Shown here: positions 40,703 through 52,200 of the stretch, in pieces
How positions within the stretch are numbered: the first letter of the stretch is position 1
Layout of the letters: each line of letters starts with the position of its first letter
Source of the DNA: Leidyana gryllorum EB-2025a
Lineage: Eukaryota > Apicomplexa
Direction: 5' to 3'
Assembly (NCBI GenBank): GCA_048772705.1
Contig: JBLWGC010000185.1
Span: 62,001-126,000 of the forward strand
Length of the DNA: 64,000 nucleotides
Notes under the pieces: generated by a model
What the model was told of the DNA's origin: nothing
The model's database searches: none
What the model saw: only the letters and a program-made list of their open reading frames with translations
Position numbers and translations under genes: made by a program

Positions 40703-42475
40703 ATGAAATACCATTACCTTTTCGTTCTGCTCGTTAACAAGGCCCCAGCAGGAGCCGCCCTCTCTCCGTGGCCCTCAACACCGCCTCCCAGTGATGAATG
40801 GTCAACTCCAATACCCGGACCCATAGGACCAGCCGTCCCAGCCAAACCCAACCAACCACCCACACACGCACCGGACTATCCCAAGATTGTACCCAATGTC
40901 CAACGAATATATCAACGCAAACCACCACGCAACGGACAGCCTCTCCTCAGCGGTGTCATAGAACCCTATCGGCCCCCCGCACCCCAAACCGACCAATATG
41001 ACCCCACTGAAATTAATCATAGACCCCAACCGAGCAGCAATGCCGCCGGCGGGGGCCCCACAACGGCCTCGGGAGCCTTCCGAGTGCCCTCAATGCTCCC
41101 AGTCCCGATGGCCCTCCCAAACTTTGGTGCCGCCGGTGGCCGTCGTCCTGACCCCCAAATGATCGGCAATCAACAACAACCCGCAGCCACCCCCAATTCG
41201 CCCCCAAGACCCCCCTCGCATCTGTACAGAGGTGACCAACGCCCGGACCACCGCCCGGACGACCAACCTCCCGACTCGTTGTCGCGCCAAAGTACCGCAG
41301 ACACCTGGCGCAGTTCTGACCATCAATCCTACAATGCCGCCGGCGACTCTCGCAATGGACAACGAGACCACTCCGGCGCCACACGCTGGTCGGATGCTCC
41401 CACCGGCGCCCAGAACGCTTGGCAGCAGCAGCAACAACAACATAACAACTCCCCCCCCTCGCCATATCAACTGGGGACCACAATGCACCCGCCGACTGTT
41501 GATCCATATGATCCAAACGGCAACAGAAGTGGACAACGGCCTTCAACGGATCCATCTTATGGTCGGTATGGGGAAACTCCTCATAACGGCGGATATCAGA
41601 GTCCTCACCCATTCAACCAACAACAACAACAGACTCCCACCAACCAATACGACAACTGGGGACGCCAACAACAGACTCCCACCAACCAATATGACAACTG
41701 GGGACGCCAACAGACTCCATCGCCGTATCAGCAAGGATCCTACCCCTATCAGAAGCAGCAACAGCAAACCCACTACGGCGGACCAGAGCCGACATACCTT
41801 CGTGGAGACTCCCAGTCCCGCACCCACACGGGACCTCAGAGCTCAATGTGGTCACCACGTGATACAGATGATGCTGATTTCGCACCATATGATGGCCGGG
41901 AGAGACCCCCATCCCCCAGAAACGAAAACGATTACGGACGAGACCGGACGCGCACAGTGGCAACACCTGATCAGTCGAGCTATTCCTCGTATGGAGGGCT
42001 CAACCATCAGACTGACAACAGCCGTTCTCACCAAACCTCGCCCAATCGTCACTCAGCTTCGCCCTCAGACTCAATATACCAGACGGCACCCTGGCGCGAC
42101 TCCGCCGTCTCCAATCCATCAGGACCCAGACACTCGCTAGGACGCCAGTCTCTCGATGCTGGACAGCACAACAGCAACACTGACCCCGCCTCGAGCTTCT
42201 GGTCCGAATTAGCCCGGCCCAGCGGTGAACATCAGCGCTACGAACCCTCGACACCGAACTTCACCCAGGACGACCCCCGCCGTAGCAATCGGCCTTCTGA
42301 ATATCTATTCAGGGCACACGCACCCAACGGGCCCCCACCAATCCCAAGTCGACCCGATGTCATCTCGGAACGTAATAGACCCCGCCAATACTCGAATGTG
42401 AACAGTGGTCGCCCCTCCACTTCATCTTCGCGTACCGGTGGTTATTCTGGATCCTCCAGAGCATCCAGACACTAA
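40703..42475 (+). CDS. Secreted Gln/Pro/Asn-rich low-complexity protein
   Basis: Single exon; the ATG at 40703 starts MKYHYLFVLLVNKAPAGAALS, a plausible signal peptide. The open frame upstream belongs to the La gene. The rest (about 570 residues) is disordered and prion-like: rich in Q, P, N, S, Y and G, with two tandem copies of a ~14-residue unit containing TPTNQYDNWGRQ, and no Cys. It may be a wall, mucin-like or matrix protein. No domain recognised. It starts only 19 bp after the La stop codon; its own stop is 70 bp from the convergent RING/B-box gene. Confidence 0.62.
   Translation: MKYHYLFVLLVNKAPAGAALSPWPSTPPPSDEWSTPIPGPIGPAVPAKPNQPPTHAPDYPKIVPNVQRIYQRKPPRNGQPLLSGVIEPYRPPAPQTDQYDPTEINHRPQPSSNAAGGGPTTASGAFRVPSMLPVPMALPNFGAAGGRRPDPQMIGNQQQPAATPNSPPRPPSHLYRGDQRPDHRPDDQPPDSLSRQSTADTWRSSDHQSYNAAGDSRNGQRDHSGATRWSDAPTGAQNAWQQQQQQHNNSPPSPYQLGTTMHPPTVDPYDPNGNRSGQRPSTDPSYGRYGETPHNGGYQSPHPFNQQQQQTPTNQYDNWGRQQQTPTNQYDNWGRQQTPSPYQQGSYPYQKQQQQTHYGGPEPTYLRGDSQSRTHTGPQSSMWSPRDTDDADFAPYDGRERPPSPRNENDYGRDRTRTVATPDQSSYSSYGGLNHQTDNSRSHQTSPNRHSASPSDSIYQTAPWRDSAVSNPSGPRHSLGRQSLDAGQHNSNTDPASSFWSELARPSGEHQRYEPSTPNFTQDDPRRSNRPSEYLFRAHAPNGPPPIPSRPDVISERNRPRQYSNVNSGRPSTSSSRTGGYSGSSRASRH
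41630..41714 (+). repeat. Two tandem copies of a 42-bp coding repeat
   Basis: Near-identical units encoding QTPTNQYDNWGRQQ, within the Gln/Pro-rich protein gene. Confidence 0.85.
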
Positions 42476-42545
42476 TGCTCAGATAATAGAAAGAAGGGAA
42501 ACAGTTCATAAGCAAACCTTAGTGCAAACTATAGTTCAGACTTGG

Positions 42546-45223
42546 CTATCCGGAAGAAGATGAGATTGTGTAACTGCTTGTGTCGGAATCAAAACTTGAC
42601 GAACCTTCGGATCGGGATGTCGCATCCGAGTGACTCCCGCTGTACGAGCCTGAAGAAGAGGAATAGAAAGAGGATGAACCCGAAAGAGAACTGTCAAAAG
42701 AGTCGGAAGTGCGCCGTGGGTTCCGCTCATGTCCTGCTACGTCTGAAACCTCATTGCTGGAGGCCGGAGTGGACGCAAACGCAACAGTTTCTCTCTTGCT
42801 CGTCTGAGTATTTGGCTGGCGGTTGTCTGCCACTCCATCAGCGGCTTTTGGTGCTGCAGGAGGTCCCGCAGGAGCGTTGAATAATGCCGCACCAGGTGGA
42901 GGTGGCAAATGATCTGGCCAAATCCTGAACAATCCAGTGGGATTGTCGCGTTCGAGCGGAGTTCTCCGGCCATCATTCTGCATTGAGGTACTCGCGTCTT
43001 GGAGAGCCGTAATGTCTGCGGCATCCGTATAGATCTCAGGTGCTTGGCACGCCTTGTTGCGTCCAAAGCCTTTGCTCTCCCGTTCCTGGTCGGGAGTCTC
43101 AAACTTGGGGAATTGTGCCACGAGGAGCTCGGCCAAGTACTGTCTAACGCTCGTCCGTTCATCTAACCATCTCAACCCGAAACCTGCCATGTCCAGCTTG
43201 GCGCGAATGCCCTCGGCAACTAAACGGAAAGATTCCGGCATCAGTGGAGGAGAGTTGGAGTACCAATAACAAAGGGCTGCTGGGCTATCCAATGTCATGT
43301 GAAGTTGTGCTGACGCTAAGGTATCAGAAAAGCCTTCCATACTATCGTCCTTTAATATTGGAGTCAAATACTCTTTCTGAATCACGTCTGCACTGTCAAT
43401 GGTTTTGGCTACCAGATCTTTGGTGCTCTCCTGCGATCACATTTGGGTGTCATCGAGCCCACCGACAGTTCTCTACTCACCTCAATTAGCTTTATAAGTT
43501 CTACGAACTTGTCTGTGACTTGCTGCATCACTGCTCGGCTCTCTTCTTGGTGCCGTTTGGCGGAGGCTTCCATTTGCTGTCTGAAATGTGCTATTCCCTG
43601 TTTGTATCCCTTGAGTTTTGGCGATAGGTACGTCCGTATAGTGAATGTGATCCAGCGCATCGCTGGCTCTCCACTGAGAACATCGTGACCAAAGTGACGG
43701 CCGCCTTTGACGCAACACCGAGCGCATATGCCGATTGACTCGCAAGTCTTGCACCAAAATTGAACGGGTTCGGACAAATGGACCATACATCTGTAATCTA
43801 TCTTGTCAGCCTTTTCGGATCCCATTTGCCATCTCTTTGGCATCAGAAGGCCAACTTGACGAAGGTCTTTCAGCGTCATCGTACTCGCCATGTCGGGTTC
43901 CTGGCCGTTAGGAGCTTTCAACGGCACTTTCTGCGAGCCGATGGCTGATGGGGCGGTCCTGGGTGGTGATCCCATCGCCATATGATTTGCAGCTGAGGCC
44001 CCGTAGAGGAAGTTGATGTTGCCTGGGCCAGGACCACTGGGATAAGGCTCTTGTGGTCCGCCTCCCATGGCAGCACCGCCTCCTGATCTTTTCTGATCTG
44101 CGTAGGACATTGCAGTGGAGCCGATGATCTCGGGGTCACCCATTTCATTTATGCGGACTTGAGCAATTCGATGTTGGAGCCAATCTGAGCTCAAACCGCT
44201 TTCCCCATGTACCGCCTCTGTGCAGCAGGGACACATGAACTCCTGGCAAGCATAACAAAACTGGAGAGGCTGATTTGATCGAGTTCTGCAAATAGCGCAA
44301 TACGTCGGAGGCCGGCTGAAGGCGTTGTGAAGCTTGGATGACATGGGTGTCACACGATTGTATCGAACGAAACCAGGAATATTATTGGCATTCGCTGGGT
44401 TGAGAGGCCGTGCGTTGGGCGGCAAAGGGGGGCATCCAGTCAGTGCTGATCTCAACTGCGGGGTCAGCCGCATCACTTTCCCGCAAATAGGGCAAGCAAT
44501 AACACCTGTGCGGAACATTGTCAGGTCTCCCAAGGCAAAAGTCTTGGCAGAGCAGCTCAGGCATAGCCCATGGCCACAAGGGAGAGTTGCGTAGCTGTCA
44601 CAAGGACGCGTGCAAACATTGCATTTCACACCTTTGTGAGGAGGCTTTGGGGGCCAAGGGTTAAGGGCTGCCCCTTCACTCAGCGAGGAGGGCATTGCTG
44701 AGGTATCTGCAGCCTGACTCGTTGGCAGTTGAGACGTTGGCTGTGAGGATGCTGGCATGGAAGAAGGTTCCCCACTTGGTGGAACGGAGGATGTCTGAGG
44801 TTCCGACTGTTCTGTTGTCGTCTGCGGTGCTGATGAGCCTTCCCGGATGACTTTCTTCTGAATTTCATCAGAGTCTGAGGACGAGCTCCTGGATTTGTTG
44901 CCCTTCTTTCGCTGGCTCGGAAATGCTGAGATTTCGATGCTCGACTCGGACGTTGGTGTAGATGATGATGATGAACTAGAGCTGAGAGACGCAGATCGTG
45001 TTGGGAGTCGCGGTTTGGAGGTCGTCAGGGGGCGTGCAGACCTCGCGGCCCGTACAACGGATCTCGAGACAGTGCCAAAGCGGCTGCGTTGGAGGGACGC
45101 GCGATTCTTCCTGGGGGGTTGTGGAGGGCCATATGACACGTTTCTGGGTGGTTTCTGCTCATCATTGTGAATAGGCTTAGGTCCATTGTCCACACTGGAA
45201 TTCGTGTCTATCAGGGTTGACAT
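42546..45223 (-). CDS. RING finger / double B-box (TRIM-like) protein
   Basis: Probable ubiquitin E3 ligase. Exons 43481-45223 and 42546-43430, 875 residues. The N-terminal ~190 residues are Ser/Pro-rich and disordered. A C3HC4-type RING follows: CNVCTRPC, LPCGHGLCLSC, CPICGKV. B-box 1 is YCAICRTRSNQPLQFCYACQ with CPCC and a distal His. A Gly/Pro-rich spacer precedes B-box 2, CMVHLSEPVQFWCKTC, ICARCC, HFGHDV. Then comes a helical, coiled-coil-like segment (GIAHFRQQMEASAKRHQEES). The C-terminus is Ser-rich (SSSFYSSSSGSYSG). The order RING-B-box-B-box-coiled coil is the TRIM arrangement. The first 13 bases of its reading frame overlap the end of the upstream same-strand gene; no other ATG is close. 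Confidence 0.88.
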
Positions 45224-46984
45224 TCCAGCGCCACAAGCAAATTGTCAATCACTTTGCGTTCGTCAAAACCGAAATACGCCAAGGCATCCAATATGGCGCC
45301 TGCACAGCGGTACTTGGAGAAACAAATCTGCAGGAGGGATTTCAATTGAGCGAAGCACACACGTGTGTCGTCGGTTACATTTTGAGTTGGCTTTTGTGCA
45401 CTTCGAGCCAAAAGGAATCGGCTCGTTTGACTATGGATGTTGTCGGGCACGTTTTCGTCCTGAACACCGGTCAGAGCTTTCACAAAGTCATCCTGCGCGT
45501 TGCCGACACAGCAGCCATTCGCACCGGGAATTGTGAACATATCCATATCATTTCCCGAATCACCGCAAGCCATGACCTGACAAGGGTGTGAAGGGGCTTG
45601 CAAGCTCTGGATCGTACCTGTTTCGGCTCAGCACCATAAAGGTTTGCCAGGAACTCAATTGAAGTCCGTTTGCCTCCAGAGGGGGGAAGAACATCCAGGT
45701 ATCTGTAGAAATAGCAAATTCAGTTGCAAGGGAACCGTTTTTCCTTCTCCGCTCACTTCCACTCGCCAGGACCTGACATCAGGATGTGGTACTTCTCCAA
45801 AGACTTGGAAAGGAACTGACAACCGCGTAAAATCTGTGGCTATGGGAGGCTTTACCTCCAATGAAGCCTCAATGGTAGGTTTGAGGGTCACGAGATCATT
45901 GATATTCACTGAAACCGAGACCCGATAGGGGTCATGCCAGACCGAGCCATTGATAAAAGCGTCTGGCAAGATTGTCTGAGAGATTAGATTGGTCAGATCG
46001 AACTTTCAAGGAGCGGTCGCTCACAACCCACCCGGATGATTTCCTCAGCTTCCAATCGGTCGATTTCTGCTTCCATTTTGTGTCGCCAGACGCCGTGGAG
46101 GCGAGCGTGATACCTGGTGGGACACCAGGAGGGTCCCTCCAAGTCAGCATCTTGAATAGTTTCATCAAAATTCTCCTCCTTGTATCCAGGAGCGGCTAAA
46201 TATCGTTTTCTATCGATTGAGGGGATGTGTGAGTGGTCGGGCGATGGGTCGGTGTCGACGGGGAAGGTATATATCTCAGTGCCAACGCCACAGATGGCAT
46301 AATCTGGACGAAGAAGGTTGTTGGCCTTGGCGCCCTTGAGGAAGTCCTTGAGGTTGCGACCCGTAGAATAGATCTGAATGACCGCTGATCCCTGGGTGGA
46401 GGCGTCCGAACTCACCAGCGAAGAGCCTCTAAACTTGTGATGACGCATCCAATGATCGTTAAATCGTCTGAGCGCTTCGTCATCCCCGAGTAGGGTGCCG
46501 TCCAGATCGGTGACCAGCATCATTTTGGGGCCTGCGAGTCACGAGGAAGTGAGACTCAGTCGATCAGAGGACGGGTATTTGAAATCGGTGCCCTTTTGGA
46601 CCCGATACTGACCTTTGACTGCGGTGAGTTTACCACCACAGAGTGTATAGATGTGCGGTTCAGAGTGATCGGTGGTGATAGAGTGAGGAAGTGAGATGAC
46701 ATAGTTCTTAGTGCCAAAGTCCGCAGGAGGATTGTCCCACTGAGACTTTGTGAAGTTACACATGACAAATTCAAGAGTCGAGTGGACATCAGAGATAACA
46801 GTGCTTTGCCATCGTGGCTCTCCAAGTGAGGTGCATTTCTACGATAGATAACAAATACCACATCATCAACGGAAACATCACTAACTTGTAATATACTGTC
46901 CTCCCATTGGCCGTCCTGCCGTTTGGTGTAATGTATCACGGCCGGGTCCCACGCCGACCGATAGAAGATGACTACTGAGGGCAT
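45211..46984 (-). CDS. Starch-binding module fused to a sucrose-phosphate-phosphatase-like HAD
   Basis: Exons (5' to 3'): 46886-46984, 46613-46838, 46032-46531, 45856-45975 (or 45892-45975), 45757-45833, 45618-45702, 45379-45576, 45211-45327; about 473 residues. Exons 1-2 form a CBM25/53-like module (VIFYRSAWDPAVIHYTKR, WEDS, then EFVMCNFTKSQWDNPPADFG). Intron 46532-46612 joins them in phase to MMLVTDLDGTLLGDD, the HAD motif I. Other HAD features: YSTGR (motif II region), YLDVLPPSGGKRTS, CGDSGNDMDMF (motif IV) and ICFSKYRCAGAI, typical of SPP-type phosphatases. The substrate is inferred: a sugar phosphate, perhaps at an alpha-glucan granule. Intron 45328-45378 carries the palindrome motif. 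Two donors are possible for the intron ending at 45834. Confidence 0.8.
45355..45368 (-). repeat. Intronic palindrome motif ACACACGTGTGTGCT (- sense)
   Basis: Twelve-base palindrome (45357-45368) plus trailing GCT within intron 45328-45378. The intron is in frame (51 bp) but is supported because its removal joins QN to ICFSKYRCAG as in related phosphatases. Confidence 0.88.
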
Positions 46985-47107
46985 CGGAGCGCTGCGGGGG
47001 CTGATAGAGGAAGGGTGACAGGTGGAAAAGACAGAACGCGAACAGCCTGAAATCGATGGTTTGGGGAGTTTTTTTTCGCAGCCCAGGCGGTGTGAAGCGG
47101 AGCGAAT

Positions 47108-47451
47108 ATGGCACGTGACTTAGCAAGACCAAGCCAGGCGAGCGAACTCCGCAAGCACAAGTTCAAGCGCCTCGTTCCCGTAAGCATCGATTCCGTCCGT
47201 CCACCCCTACATATCACTATCACAGACTCCGAACTCCTTTTTCATGGATGTTCGCTGCAATGGCTGTTTCACCATAACGACCGTCTACTCTCATGCCCAA
47301 ACTGTCGTAGTGTGCAAGGAGTGAGTCTCAGCTTCGTGCACGTTCTCTGTCGTCATTTTCCGTTTACTATCGCAGTTGCTCGACTATCCTGTGTCGCCCA
47401 GGTGGAGGCAAGGCCCGCCTCTCTGAAGGATGCCACTTCCGCAAGAAGTGA
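47108..47451 (+). CDS. RPS27: 40S ribosomal protein S27 (eS27)
   Basis: Zinc-binding protein of the small ribosomal subunit. Exons 47108-47179, 47226-47320, 47376-47451; 80 residues, the usual length. Begins [20 protein letters not shown], then [26 protein letters not shown] with the first C-x2-C, then [19 protein letters not shown] and the end HFRKK. Both CxxC knuckles are intact. It is divergent from the CBM-phosphatase gene (123 bp, with a T-rich TTTTTTTTCG stretch at about 47068). Confidence 0.97.
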
Positions 47452-47755
47452 ATGTACTCTCTGCTTGCTGCTTAGGCTCCGCCCGCTGCTGCACACCACA
47501 CAAACCTAAACCAACAAAACCAGTTATCGGCATCAATCTACGCAAAATTAGGCCCAACACGCTACTTGCTACCCTCCAATCACCTCACGCAGACACAATG
47601 TATGCAGCATGGCCAGTCTGCGCCACAAACTCGTCCCCTCAACCCCCCCACTGTGACTATCGCTATCATCACGCACTTCTCACGGTAGAAAAAATTATTC
47701 AGGGGTCGCTTTTAGAGTCGGCCTGAAACAAAGGTCAGAAAGAAGAATACAAACA
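47452..47755. other. 304-bp intergenic region, same-strand genes
   Basis: Lies between S27 and the zinc-finger gene. It is C/A-rich in its first two thirds, then has AAAAAATTATT at about 47690 and a purine-rich stretch leading to the ATG at 47756. No coding frame or RNA gene recognised. Confidence 0.5.
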
Positions 47756-48674
47756 ATGGACGTACCACCCGATGTTGGCCAAATGGCGAGCGATCCTCAG
47801 ATGGACATGCGCCTTATACCGCAACCTGGCCAGCCAGGAGCTCCCCAAGGGCCTCCGGGCGCTCCAGGAGCCATGGGCATGATGCCACCCGATGGAATGA
47901 TCATGACACAGTCGGGTGCTCCCGGCATGGCACCTTATTATGTCGCCCCTCCTCATATGCAACACCCCCAATATCTCCCTCAACAAGGTATGGCACAACC
48001 CAGCCATGCAGGCGGAGGCAAGGCGAGACTTCAGTGCCACGCCTGTTCCAAACTACTCGAATATGATGCTGGAGCTCAATACGTCCAGGTAGGTATCGTT
48101 GAGTTGAGAGGTTCATCGATCTTTTCGCAGTGCTTCTCCTGCAGTACCATGAATTCTGTTCAGCAAAAGTCTCAAGTTGGCGGCAGAGTAAGTCTCGGAG
48201 CTGTTATTTCCTATCTATAGCTCTTCCTTCTCACAGGTCCTGAGTATGCTGTGCGCCATGTGCAATACCACCAACTTAGCACCGTATGGAGTTAACTATG
48301 TGCGCTGTGGAACCTGTCACACCATCTCACAAGTAAGTTGAAAAGTTGCTGTTCGGAGAGAAACCGACTCTGCGCAGGTGTCTCATGCCTATCGAGTGGA
48401 GCTGCAACCCCAATCGGGTCCCACCGGCCAGCCCATGCCTCAAGCACCGCAAAGATACCCATATGCGACTCCTGACCAAATGCAGCAAGCCGCAATGATG
48501 CAGCAGATGGCTGGTGCCCAGCACCCTGGAGCGGGACAGCATCCTCAGCAAGGTGGCAATCTCGTTGATAAAGGAATGGGAGCACCTGATGTCCCACCCA
48601 CTCCTCCCATTGAAGCCGGTGGAGATGGCAAGTCCAACGTAAACGATCATGCCAACGGGTACGGACAGCAGTAA
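47756..48674 (+). CDS. LSD1-type zinc-finger protein
   Basis: Exons 47756-48088, 48131-48187, 48237-48332, 48378-48674; 260 residues. Met/Pro/Gly-rich N-terminus (PGQPGAPQGPPGAPGAMG). Two LSD1-type C2C2 fingers: LQCHACSKLLEYDAGAQYVQ with CFSC, and LCAMCNTTNLAPYGVNYVRC with GTC. These fit the pattern C-x2-C-x3-L-x-[YV]-x2-G-A-x3-V-x-C-x2-C known from plant LSD1/LOL regulators and protist metacaspase-associated proteins. Gln/Pro/Met-rich C-terminus. The introns cut each finger between its Cys pairs. Role unknown; transcription or cell-death regulation is inferred from the plant family only. Confidence 0.85.
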
Positions 48675-48831
48675 GAGTCCAGCGTCCTACGCCATCAGCT
48701 TGGAGGCTGCGGAGAGAGCGCTGGCCGCCACGGGATTGGGTACCATAGAAATGAGGGGCAACACAGCCGCCTGCACCACATCCCTGTGAAATGACGTTTT
48801 ATCCGCTTTGTGCCTCTCTACTAGACGCTCA

Positions 48832-49194
48832 TCACACTAACCTAATACGATTCTTGTGCGTTTGAAGCAAACGTTGAAGTTGGTTCACATATTCTTCATC
48901 ATCTGCCAGCTGCACAGCTAACTCCAATTTCAGTAATGAATCTGGTGAGCAACAACAAAAGTTGCCAATCGCAGCTATAGACTTGCCTAACGTTGCTAGG
49001 GTATCTTCGACCGCTTCCTGCGGTGTGTGCAAACGTAGCCTGAAGTTGGGTTGTCCTACGAATAGGTTTTAGATTGTGAGCTGAATGAGCGACGTACCAA
49101 TCAGAGCGGACTGAACTGTCCCCACCGTGTCAGGACTTTGCTGCACGGCATAGGAAGACAACAAGGACCCAAAAATGAGGAAATAGGGTATCAT
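48832..49194 (-). CDS. Small secreted protein, unknown
   Basis: Exons 49098-49194 and 48832-49055 joined across a 42-bp intron (GTACGT...TCGTAG); 106 residues. It begins MIPYFLIFGSLLSSYAVQQS, a clear signal peptide. The mature part is helical (LKLELAVQLADDEEYVNQLQ) with a CCC triplet in IGNFCCCSPDS and a basic end HKNRIRLV. No family recognised. Immediately 5' of the ATG the gene strand reads ACACACACGTGCG, half of the palindrome motif. It lies 42 bp downstream of the phosphodiesterase stop on the same strand. Confidence 0.6.
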
Positions 49195-49236
49195 CGCACG
49201 TGTGTGTCAGGCGATGATGAACAGGTGAAAATGCGT

Positions 49237-52200
49237 TTAATCGTCACAGCTGAGATGTCCAGTAGATTTCGTAAGTGGATTGACATGTATAACATCGGTA
49301 TGCCGTCTTGAGCGGCCATCGGAGCCAGCAGTGGTGTAAGCTCTGGTTCGATGGCCATGTATCTGTCTTGGGCTGGATGAAGAGCTGAGCCGGTGCATGG
49401 GTCGAGTCACAGGGAGTTGGTTGGGGGACCTAGCGGGGGAAGAGCGCAAACTCGATATATCCGAGGGTGTTCCGGGCCAGACTTGAAGAGGTAGCGATGG
49501 TGGGGGCGCGGGACTCAAGCAGTAGTCACGTTCACTGGCCTGATATGATAGGCGAATAGGTGATGGTGGAGACGGAGCCGTTTGATCATGTGACACGCGC
49601 TTGACGGGTTCCGGTAGTGCGGCCAGAACGCGTTCAAGTAACAGTGGGAGCGGCTCTTTTGGCTCCTCTTTGACAGGCTTTGGGTATTGATCAAACGCAA
49701 TGCTTTGAACGGCTGTCAGCTTGGTGTTGAGATCCCGAACGCTTCGGCTTCGAGTGGCCAGTATCCACAGCCGGTCGGCAATGTCAATGGTGGGTAATTT
49801 TTCCATTAAGATCTCAGTAGGAACTGCGAGCTTTGTACCTGCGCGATTCAAAGCCGACCATCGATACCGATTATAACACAATCGAGTCATGATTTCATTG
49901 CTGTGGAGATTGCATGATGAGTTAGACGTCCGCCGCTTCCAGCTCACTTGTAATTTCCATGTTGGTCCAACGTCGACAACTCTTCAGCTAGCGGCTGCAG
50001 GCAGAGAGTGATGAGAAGTTGAGGGGACGTTTCTGGTCGCTTCCCGGACTCACTGTCACAACGTATTCCAAAAATCCCGCCTGGGACTTGGCGAATTTAG
50101 CGTGTTCCCACACATTACACATCGGCGATTGTGGAAGGCCAAGATGCTCTTCGTCCAGGCCTTGCTGGTAAAACTCCGAGACAACTCGGTAAGACCAAAG
50201 CTGGTGCTCCCGCCACGCAATAATTCCATGTGACAAGTCGGCAAGCTTCACCGTCATTCGCAGGATCATTCTGTATCAAAGATAGATCGATCGCGATCGT
50301 GTGTGTGTGTGTGTGCGGGGGTGTATATGTGTGTGTTCAATGATCTGCTCACCTGATGTCCGCCTGATTGTTTTTGTAATCAAAATCTTCAGCGTTTCGG
50401 CGAACTCTGAACTTAGAGATTGCTGAAAAGTGGCACGACATGTCGGTGTCGAGAATTGCTAGAATAATTAGCTCCCTCATGCTATGATACTGCGGGTTCG
50501 TGAGGTTCTGAAATATATTGACCTCTGACGAAATCAATGCGAACCGAAAACAAAGGTAGGCATGATAACGCTCCAGCACCGCCTTCTCTCCGTACACCGT
50601 CGACTGCCCAGCCAGAAACGTTAATCATCCGCTTCCACCATACACGGCTTACGATGACGGAGCGACAGTTGACTTGAAAGGCGTTATTACGCCCCGGGTG
50701 ACCTACATCGTGCGCAAGACAGCCCAGCGTGCACGCGGCCATGTCCAGACCATCGAGCTGTGGTTGGGACACAGATCCACCGCTGCCACAACACAGTCAA
50801 ACACCACACATAACCACAAAACTTACTCTCCCCAACACCCCAACAAGCCCACAATCACCGTAAACATATGAGCGACCATGGCTCCATGGACAGCCGAGTG
50901 ATACGGATTGGGAAAGTAACGAGCGTTCACTTGGCACAAGTATCTCCGAAGAGTTACCTCGGGAACCCCCAGTGTTTCAAGATATGGTGTTAGGAGAGCG
51001 CAACCGACCTCAACCAGAATTTTATCGTAACGTGTGGCCAACTCAAGCATCGGCAAAGAGGGATCGCGACCCACCGCGACGAGATCTTCCCCATTCTAAT
51101 AACTCGATGTGAGGGCTCACACACTTTACACACACGCCATCCACACACTGTACACGCACACAATATATGGCATACCATTGTGGGCGAGTAAAGCCTTTCT
51201 TCTGTCCAAAAGGCAGGTTGCGTCTCTCGCTCCGGTGTAGTGAGGTCCTCTCCTGTACAGCGGTTGGTTTGAAGCTCAAGGGTTCCAAGACCTTTTCCGG
51301 CGAGTAGCTGCACGTATCGCATTTCCATCTGGGTATCGAGGTCATCCGTCACGCAGTCGGTATCCCCAACTCGTCCGAAGGTGTCGGCGCTGAGAAGAGC
51401 CTCATTACAGTAGCGTAAGATTTCGTCGGCTTCGAGAATCTGGGGGTCGCCAGTGCGCTGACGCTCAAAAGCAGCTCTCTGCAACGAAAGCTGGGCTCTC
51501 TTAAGCCTATATATGAGCGTCTCAATCAAGGTTTCGCCGCGTGCTTTACGGCGGTTGAGATGACGAAGCTTAAGACGCTCCACACGAATACGATCGGCCT
51601 GCGAGGCCAAAAATGTTAGGCGCTCGCTCTTTTCTGTCTGCCCGCGGCCGAGGTAGGCAAAGGCTATGATACACACATTGAAGAAGACCTGGATCCATCT
51701 GCCATCAATGATCGGATAGTAGTGACACTGACACACTGACACCCACATACACACACACACACACACACTCAGACACTTTCAGATATGTTCAGTGCAGATC
51801 ACACTGAATAGCCGTGTCGCGCGACGGTCAAACATTGCTTTATGCTCCATTAAGGTGAGTCTACCAGAGGGCAGAAGACAAGACGTCACGGCACGTCACA
51901 TCACTTTCGCATGTGGGAGTCGGCTTACTCTAGAGCGACTTCCAGGCCAGTCGATACACCATGGCGTGAACTGTAGATCAGCTCAAATGCAAAAGCCGCT
52001 GACATCCCCATTAACAGCACGTGCGGAATTAACGACAGCCGTGTCCTGCAGAGGACGTGGAAGTGGGTTGACAAGGGTGTGACACCAAGTGTGCCACACA
52101 GTGTGTGGCACAAGGGGGAGTCACACACCGCCACATCGCCACACACTGCCCTTTACTTGTTGGGGGGGCGAGTGTGTGAGTGTGTTTCCATCCACATTGG

